From: Prevotella sp.
Lineage (GTDB): Bacteria > Bacteroidota > Bacteroidia > Bacteroidales > Bacteroidaceae
Direction of reading: 5' to 3'
NCBI GenBank assembly: GCA_017545045.1
Contig: JAFYDA010000036.1
Coordinates: 1 to 56,547, forward strand
DNA length: 56,547 nucleotides
Part shown: positions 51,695 to 56,547 of the stretch, piece by piece
How the letters are laid out: each line of letters begins with the position of its first letter
Numbering within the stretch: position 1 is the first letter of the stretch
Notes under the pieces: model-generated
What the model was told of the DNA's origin: nothing
Databases searched by the model: none
Seen by the model: only the letters and a program-made list of their open reading frames with translations
Translations under genes and position numbers: made by a program

Positions 51695-51874
51695 TACCTT
51701 TTTTTTCACAAAAAAACGTTTCTCACGTAACCTACTTGATTTTCGATATTTAGAACGTTTCATAAATATGTATACAACAAAAGGTATTGCAGATTACGAA
51801 CCTTCTGAATATCATAAACTTACAAAGCAAAATCACAACACTTCAAACACGATATTATTTAGACAAAATTAAAA

Positions 51875-52777
51875 TCACCGGTCTTTCTTGCCAAAAACGG
51901 AGAAATGAACGTAACGTTTGGGATGGCTCTTGAGGTCAATCATCAGCGAGTCGGCATGCATCATCGTAGCATTCAGATTATTATACAATTCCGGGTCGCG
52001 CATGAGTAGCCCAAGAGACCCCTCTTTACTGTTCAGTTGGGCAGACATCTGTTCCACATTTTTCAGCGTCTGGTCCACCTTGCTCATCATGCCGGCCACA
52101 TCAATATCGCTCAAGTTCTTTGTCAAAGTATTGGTATGGTCAAGTACGTCGTCGGCTTTAGTCATCATACCTGGCACCTGACGATTCAGTTCAGCAGAAA
52201 GCCTATGCAGCTCATCAGTGGTGACGGTCAACTTAGAAGTGATTTGCTCCACATTATGAAGCGAACCTGCCAGGGCAGGATCAGCCAGCAAAGCGTTAAC
52301 ATGGCTTAAGATAGAATCCAGTTTAGGCAGCATCTGCTCTATCTGAGGCACCATGGCAGAGGCCTTGCTCATCAGTCCCATTTGCTGCTGACCATAAATA
52401 GTATCGCCAACCGCGATACGATGACCCCCGAAATCGCCAAGTTTCAGTACCAACCTGACATTACCAAGTAGGTCGCTGGCAATCTCGGCAACGGTACCCT
52501 CCGGTACTTGCATCTGCTCATCCAGCCCCACAACGGCTATGATATTGTCAGGGCGAGTATAATCGTAGTCGATACTCTCAACGGTACCGACCTTCACACC
52601 ATTGGCATAAACCGGACTGGCAGAAGACAAGCCGGTAACATCATTAAACTTGACAATATACTTATTGCCGGCCGAAAACATGGTGAGTCCCTTCAGGAAC
52701 TGCATACCGAAAAACAGCACCACAACGGCCACAATAGTCACCAGTGCTATTTGTACTTCCTTGGTAAAGAATTTCAT
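51875..52777 (-). CDS. MlaD/MCE family lipid-transport protein
   Basis: The 300-residue protein has one N-terminal membrane anchor (about 9-27), an MCE domain (about 38-120; YIVKFNDVTGLSSASPVYANGVKVG) and a long helical C-terminal part (about 140-290). It belongs to the periplasmic substrate-binding family of ABC lipid transporters (Mla). Permease and ATPase genes are not in view. It follows the amidase gene by 5 nt, so the two are co-transcribed. Confidence 0.92.
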   Translation of the reverse strand: MKFFTKEVQIALVTIVAVVVLFFGMQFLKGLTMFSAGNKYIVKFNDVTGLSSASPVYANGVKVGTVESIDYDYTRPDNIIAVVGLDEQMQVPEGTVAEIASDLLGNVRLVLKLGDFGGHRIAVGDTIYGQQQMGLMSKASAMVPQIEQMLPKLDSILSHVNALLADPALAGSLHNVEQITSKLTVTTDELHRLSAELNRQVPGMMTKADDVLDHTNTLTKNLSDIDVAGMMSKVDQTLKNVEQMSAQLNSKEGSLGLLMRDPELYNNLNATMMHADSLMIDLKSHPKRYVHFSVFGKKDR

Positions 52778-52782
52778 ATCTT

Positions 52783-53958
52783 CTATTTTTTATTTTTCAT
52801 CTTACGCGCCTCGTTGACGTCCATTTTCACTCCGCCTCTGAAAGCAATGATAAAAGCCTGAGGGAACTTTGTCAGCAGTTCCTTGCGAAGTCGGTATATG
52901 GTCATATAGTCGGTAGAGGAACCTATCGTGTACTTATACATGCCATTTTCCTGATAGTAATCAACATCCTGACAACCCTTCAGCAACGGACTGTTTTTCT
53001 TCAGTTTGGTCGCATTTGCCAATATCTGAACCTTGAAGACAGGACTGTCAACAGTGTCAGCCGACAATTCCGGAACGGCAGGAGCTTCTTGTTTCTCTTG
53101 TATTTCCGGCTCAACGGGCTTTTCCTGTCCTATAGGCAGTTGAGGTAGCGGATTATAGACCGACTTGCGACCCGTCACCTTATTTTTATATGCGACAAAC
53201 GCATTGTAGAAACCTCGTGAATACTGCGACACGGCACGGTCGCTGTTCAGAAACTGCTCCTCATCGGGCGTGGAAATAAAGCCAAGCTCCATCAGGCAGG
53301 CTGGCATCGAGGCCTTGCGTAACACGGCGAGATTGTCCTGATGCACACCTTTGTTCTGGCGACCTGTGGCTGCACAGATTTGCTGCTGCATGAATTTGGC
53401 CAACGAGATGCTCTGCTCCATGTTTTTGTCCTGTATCAGTTCAAAAAGAATGTTGCTTTCGGGTGAATTAGGATCAAAGCCCTCGTAATGCTCCTGATAG
53501 TTATCCTCATAGAGGATGACGGCATTCTCACGCTTAGCCACCTCCAAGTTCTCTTCAAAGCCATGAGTATTACCATCACGACGGCTACGACCCAGCGTAT
53601 AGGTTTGATATCCACGTGACACATGACCGCGGGGTAACGCATTGATATGGACAGAGACAAAAAGATCTGCCTTGGCGTTGTTGGCTATTTCTGCGCGTTG
53701 CCACAACTCCAGGAAGCGATCCGTTTTCCGTGTATAGATGACCTTTACGTCCGGACAATTCTGCTCAATGATACGTCCGAATGCCAAGGCATAGCGCAAC
53801 GTCAGCGTCTTTTCCTTCGACATTTTGCCTAAAGCGCCTGTGTCCTTGCCACCGTGGCCTGCATCGATGCACAGCGTAAATGGCTTCGTTGCACTGTTCG
53901 CTGACAGCACAAATAGCAAGAGCATGACGGGAATCAATAAGAGTCTTTTCTTTAACAT
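52783..53958 (-). CDS. N-acetylmuramoyl-L-alanine amidase with C-terminal SPOR-like domain
   Basis: The 391-residue protein has a signal peptide (about 1-22) and an amidase_3 domain (about 26-260). Zinc-site His35 (IDAGHGGKDTGALG), Glu49, His104 (FVSVHINALPRG) and the catalytic Glu in CLMELGFIS are present. A Pro/Glu-rich linker and a C-terminal segment like a SPOR domain (about 310-380; VFKVQILANATKLKK) follow. It cleaves peptide stems from peptidoglycan glycan strands, often at division. A -7 box ends 5 nt before its ATG. Confidence 0.92.
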   Translation of the reverse strand: MLKKRLLLIPVMLLLFVLSANSATKPFTLCIDAGHGGKDTGALGKMSKEKTLTLRYALAFGRIIEQNCPDVKVIYTRKTDRFLELWQRAEIANNAKADLFVSVHINALPRGHVSRGYQTYTLGRSRRDGNTHGFEENLEVAKRENAVILYEDNYQEHYEGFDPNSPESNILFELIQDKNMEQSISLAKFMQQQICAATGRQNKGVHQDNLAVLRKASMPACLMELGFISTPDEEQFLNSDRAVSQYSRGFYNAFVAYKNKVTGRKSVYNPLPQLPIGQEKPVEPEIQEKQEAPAVPELSADTVDSPVFKVQILANATKLKKNSPLLKGCQDVDYYQENGMYKYTIGSSTDYMTIYRLRKELLTKFPQAFIIAFRGGVKMDVNEARKMKNKK

Positions 53959-53963
53959 CCGTG

Positions 53964-53971
53964 CAAAGGTA
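53964..53971 (-). promoter_or_regulatory. -7 box of the amidase gene
   Basis: The minus strand reads TACCTTTG, CACGG and then the ATG. No clear -33 box is seen at 19-21 bp. Confidence 0.55.
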
Positions 53972-54000
53972 CTGTTTTTTTGTTAAAAGACGCGTAAACG

Positions 54001-54378
54001 TCAGTCTGTTTTATCATTTATTAAATGTAGCTCCACTCCGGCACCTTCACAGTCTCCACCCATCGGAGGAGTCACTTTGGTCAACCAGAGGTCTATAGAC
54101 ATGATTTGAGGGAATTCATTCTGAAGGGCACTGACAATGCGCCCGGCAACATGCTCCAACAACTGTGACGGCACGGCCATTTCACGCTGTACAAGTCGGT
54201 AGACGGCGGCATAATCCAAGGTATCCTTCACGTTATCGCTCTCCATGGCCAACCGCCACGGATAACCTATACGCAAGCTAACGAGAAAGTCGCCCCCTAC
54301 AGAACGCTCCTGTTCCAGTACACCATGGAACGCCCTAATCCTCAGCTTCTCTATCCGGATGTATGTCTGTAGTGTCAT
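54001..54378 (-). CDS. folB: dihydroneopterin aldolase
   Basis: The 125-residue protein begins MTLQTYIRIEKLRIRAFHGV and has the FolB pattern: FHGVLEQER, DYAAVYRLVQ, LLEHVAGRI, and a C-terminal KVTPPMGGDCEGAGVEL with the family Lys. It converts dihydroneopterin to hydroxymethyldihydropterin in folate synthesis. Its ATG lies within the last 44 nt of the upstream gene, in another frame, so the two are coupled. Confidence 0.93.
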   Translation of the reverse strand: MTLQTYIRIEKLRIRAFHGVLEQERSVGGDFLVSLRIGYPWRLAMESDNVKDTLDYAAVYRLVQREMAVPSQLLEHVAGRIVSALQNEFPQIMSIDLWLTKVTPPMGGDCEGAGVELHLINDKTD

Positions 54379-55063
54379 CGGTTATTTCTATCGTATCATT
54401 GCCACTGGCATACTTTTTCAAGGCACGCTCAACGCCGATTTTCCACGTGTTGATGCTTTCGTTCTGCAATTGCAGAGAGGCCACTAACTTTATAACGTGA
54501 TCAATGGGCATGCGATAGCGCAGCACACCGCTGATAAGTTTTGCATAGTTCCAGTATTCTGGGTTGAACTTTTCCGAAAGTCCTTCTACAGTGGTTTTGT
54601 AACCACGCTTATTCTCAAACTGAAAATCATAACGCTTCGAACCGTCAGGATTCATCTGCTTCAGGATCTTTCCATGGGTCACAGTCTTTGGCAGTACAAT
54701 TCCCTCATCATCATCCTGGAGACCAGTGAAAATCTCATAAGGATAGCCGTCGAGTAAACCGACGAAAGCAACCCATTTCTCCTTATTGTTCTGAAAACGC
54801 ACTACATCACACTCTAATACTTGAGGACGAACTTCTGTCACTTCCGGATGGTGATCTGCAGCAACATCGGCCAATACCTGTGCAGCCAACCTTGTCAAGA
54901 GTTCAGCTTCATCCATATTTAGCGACTGAAAGCAACGTACAAGCAACTCATAGAGAATTCCTTCCGTCACAGGCGCGTCGCCTTTTTGGCTGATACAGGC
55001 AAGCTCATGAGCCACTTTCAGAAGAACACTCTGTTGTTCTGTTTGATTTTGATCTTTTATCAT
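54335..55063 (-). CDS. orphan protein like the C-terminal domain of class II ribonucleotide reductase (TSCPD-like)
   Basis: The 242-residue protein has a helical N-terminal part (about 1-80). A domain of about 130 residues follows (WVAFVGLLDGYPYEIFTGL, GIVLPKTVTHGKILK, KFNPEYWNYAKLISGVLRYRMPIDHVIKLV), resembling the tail of adenosylcobalamin-dependent ribonucleotide reductase (NrdJ). No reductase gene is in the window, so it would act alone or with a distant partner. I use MIKDQNQ (55063) as the start, 20 nt after a -7 box (TAATTTTG on the minus strand, 55084-55091). The N-terminal domain is not one I recognise. Confidence 0.6.
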   Translation of the reverse strand: MIKDQNQTEQQSVLLKVAHELACISQKGDAPVTEGILYELLVRCFQSLNMDEAELLTRLAAQVLADVAADHHPEVTEVRPQVLECDVVRFQNNKEKWVAFVGLLDGYPYEIFTGLQDDDEGIVLPKTVTHGKILKQMNPDGSKRYDFQFENKRGYKTTVEGLSEKFNPEYWNYAKLISGVLRYRMPIDHVIKLVASLQLQNESINTWKIGVERALKKYASGNDTIEITDDTTDIHPDREAED

Positions 55064-55198
55064 AAATATTCTCGATTTGGTTGCAAAATTACAAAATAAA
55101 TATGAAATGAGCACTTTATTTCCATATTTTTTTACAACACACGAAAGGGGCTGTGTCTAAAGAGAAAGAGGCTGTGCCAGAAGAAAAAGGGCATTTTT

Positions 55199-55303
55199 CT
55201 GGGGAGGCTCCACAGATTTGTCCCACGGCCTGGGACAAAATTCCCAAGGCCTGGGACAAAAATCCCAAGCCTTGGGAATTTTCTGGGGAGGCTCTACAAA
55301 TTA
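55199..55303. repeat. 21-bp-phased array of palindromic units (array 3)
   Basis: Five units begin at 55199, 55221, 55242, 55263 and 55283 (steps of 22, 21, 21 and 20). The first and last are type A (CTGGGGAGGCTCYACA) and the middle three are type B (TCCCAMGGCCTGGGACAAA, and TCCCAAGCCTTGGGAA, a near-perfect palindrome). The same two unit types occur in arrays 1 and 2. About 50 bp to the left (55148-55185) GGCTGTGyC-AGAAA is also repeated at 22 bp. The block lies upstream of the NrdJ-tail-like gene. Confidence 0.93.
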
Positions 55304-55319
55304 AATGGGCAGCGGACTA

Positions 55320-56042
55320 AAATCGAGTAGGAGGTGAACACTAATCAGAGGTGTTCACATCTTTTCGTGTTCACTTGTCCTCTCACACCACCGTACAAGC
55401 GGTTCCGCATACGGCGGTTCCTCAACCTTTCGCCAGCGCGGATGCGCTGTAGTAACAACCTATCCAGCTATAGCCTGCCCTGCGGAGTGGCTCATCCCCG
55501 ATTGCTCGGGCGAGTATCCAACTGTCGGCTATGCGCCAATAACCCTTCCTCGTATTGCCCCATTGCTAGGCGTGCCATCTGTCTATACCGCATCGGATGA
55601 GGTTCTTAACCCTTGTTCGTGGTTTCTTCCACGACTTCCAAATGCACATTCTCAGACGACGGCGAAGCCATTTGTCTATCTCTACGACCTTATTGATCAT
55701 ATCGCCATACTTGAAATATTCCGACCAGCCTCCCAGGTAGTTCCGCAGGGCTGTCTTGCGCTGCTCATAACCCATGCCGTTACTTCGCGAAGTAATCTGC
55801 TTGAGTTTGCGGCGCAACTTGGCCTCGCTTCTCTCATGTAGTCGCATACGGAACTTCCCGTTGCTCACATAGAAGCCGTAGCCAAGGAATTTCAACTTGC
55901 CAATATAGGCGCATTCGGTCTAAGGCCGTCATCAGCATAGCGAACAAAGGGGTGTCCTCTCCGTTCCAGTTCCTTGTCGAGTTCATTCAGTAGGATGTTG
56001 GCAAGCAGGGGGCTCAGCGGACCTCCTTGCGGAGTCCCTTCA
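55320..56042 (-). mobile_element. group II intron remnant (3' part)
   Basis: On the minus strand the element ends with a domain V hairpin (55387-55418), ACCGCCGTATGCG-GAAC-CGCTTGTACGGTGGT, with a GNRA-like loop. A domain VI-like region follows, with GTGAACAC/GTGTTCAC arms, and the usual end CCTACTCGAT (about 55321-55330). The 5' ribozyme domains and the start of the reverse transcriptase are missing. The left end abuts a long palindrome at 56046. Confidence 0.85.
55566..56042 (-). pseudogene. group II intron reverse transcriptase/maturase, broken
   Basis: Two pieces remain. The first has [20 protein letters not shown] and the catalytic YADD (55928-55939). The second (to 55566) has the maturase domain: [36 protein letters not shown] and IRGW-like YLGGWSEYFKY. 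They are in different frames, and the expected sequence between them is missing, so an internal deletion has occurred. The N-terminal half of the protein is absent too. The gene cannot be functional. Confidence 0.85.
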
Positions 56043-56045
56043 TCC

Positions 56046-56107
56046 CAAATCAGTCATTAGGATTTCTCAGTGCTGTATGGCAGTGAGAAATCCTAATGAC
56101 CGATTTG
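56046..56107. repeat. long perfect-arm hairpin
   Basis: Arms at 56046-56069 and 56084-56107 match at 23 of 24 positions, with a 14-nt loop. The reverse transcriptase remnant ends exactly here. It looks like a closed pair of terminal inverted repeats or the target of the intron. No protein gene is seen from here to the 5S rRNA; the region holds this hairpin, a small GTCGCG/CGCGAC hairpin (56144-56163) and terminator-like structures. Confidence 0.85.
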
Positions 56108-56299
56108 AGTTTAATAAGCTGGAACTCCTCCTCCATGTCCACGTCGCGAGCGGTGACGCGACAGCCCCAAATTTCGTTGTAAAGTTACGAAATTCTCCCA
56201 ACATACTTCATGTTTTTCCTGATTTATCTACATTTTTTAACACCCGCCGCCTGTATCCGCACACACCGCCCAGCGAGTCCAAATGCATGCAAAACAAAA

Positions 56300-56338
56300 C
56301 GCCGAGCCCATCTCTCGATGTCTCGGCGCATATTTTTC
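56300..56338. terminator. terminator-like hairpin
   Basis: CGCCGAG (56300-56306) pairs with CTCGGCG (56322-56328). T-rich sequence follows on the minus strand (CGTTTTGTTTTG) and on the plus strand (ATATTTTT). Confidence 0.6.
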
Positions 56339-56427
56339 TCTACCGTACTCTGGCCGATATGACGCGGGCCATGCGGCCAGTCGGGTTGCTTATTGTTCTT
56401 GCTTCCATGTTCCTGTCTTGACACAAC

Positions 56428-56462
56428 AAAGCCCTGCTATCGTTGCTGATAACAGGGCTTCT
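56428..56462 (-). terminator. terminator of the rRNA operon
   Basis: AAGCCCTG and CAGGGCTT pair perfectly, with TATC/GATA extending the stem. The hairpin lies directly downstream of the 5S rRNA on the minus strand, and TTTGTTGTG follows. Confidence 0.75.
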
Positions 56463-56470
56463 CCTGAAAA

Positions 56471-56547
56471 GGCGGCGGCCTCCTACTCTCCCGCATTGCA
56501 TTGCAGTACCATCGGCGCAGGCGGGCTTAACTTCTCTGTTCGGAATG
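56471..56547 (-). rRNA. rrf: 5S ribosomal RNA, 3' part, cut by the window edge
   Basis: The minus strand reads CATTCCGAACAGAGAAGTTA, then AAGCCCGCC...GCCGATGGTACTGC, and ends GGAGAGTAGG...GCCGCC. This is the 3' two thirds of 5S rRNA. The 5' part and presumably 23S and 16S lie beyond the right edge. The exact 3' end is uncertain by a few bases. Confidence 0.93.

Noticed and set aside
51603-51874. Replication origin next to dnaA
   Set aside because: The gap is AT-rich but I see no cluster of DnaA boxes, and in Bacteroidetes oriC is often away from dnaA.
56224-56424. Open frames of 66 and 114 residues before the 5S rRNA
   Set aside because: No domain, no promoter, and they cross terminator-like hairpins.

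Overview
The window is a stretch of a Bacteroidales chromosome, most likely Prevotellaceae (Prevotella, Segatella or Xylanibacter type). The reasons are the many promoters of the form TTTG-N19/20-TAnnTTTG, the near absence of purine-rich ribosome binding sites, the RprXY two-component system, lipoproteins and TonB receptors of Bacteroidetes type, and secreted proteins ending in a short sorting-type tail (YDLRGR...LPKGVYIV.GRKLVK). The assignment is by recognition only; no database search was run.

Layout, left to right. 1-2.8 kb: the end of rpsF, then rprX-rprY and a 58-residue membrane protein, all on the minus strand. 2.98-3.17 kb: a strictly 21-bp-phased array of palindromic units. 3.3-4.7 kb: rpmE (L31) and a secreted beta-barrel candidate. 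4.8-12.8 kb: two minus-strand pairs, a dockerin protein followed by a cohesin-like/MBG-repeat protein, and a large coiled-coil lipoprotein followed by an OmpA protein. 13.1-22.3 kb: glutathione peroxidase, a small MITE-like element, a hybrid sensor kinase/AraC regulator, a sodium:solute symporter, trpB, pepT and a KefB-type antiporter.

22.4-30.05 kb is an accessory island. A strongly structured, probably transcribed RNA (about 22428-22715) lies upstream of a complete type I restriction-modification operon hsdM-hsdS-hsdR. A second 21-bp array and a polyvalent-kinase-like gene follow. 30.1-37.3 kb returns to housekeeping genes: an LptD-like protein, an HD phosphohydrolase, an EF-G paralogue with a Ser in place of the catalytic His, and hemW. 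37.3-44.7 kb holds a galactose-binding-like secreted protein and a family 11 rhamnogalacturonan lyase. 44.9-50.2 kb holds a serpin lipoprotein, an ECF sigma factor, a membrane-spanning anti-sigma/beta-barrel protein and a TonB-dependent receptor. 50.2-55.1 kb holds dnaA, a MlaD/MCE protein, an amidase, folB and an orphan ribonucleotide-reductase-tail-like protein. The right end has a third 21-bp array, the decayed 3' part of a group II intron, a long perfect-arm hairpin, and the 3' part of a 5S rRNA with its terminator.

The two most unusual signals are the 21-bp-phased palindrome arrays, which reuse the same two unit types at three separate loci, and the 182-nt nested hairpin RNA in front of the hsd operon. 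Several genes also have a full -7 box only 4-8 nt before the start codon, which implies leaderless or nearly leaderless mRNAs.
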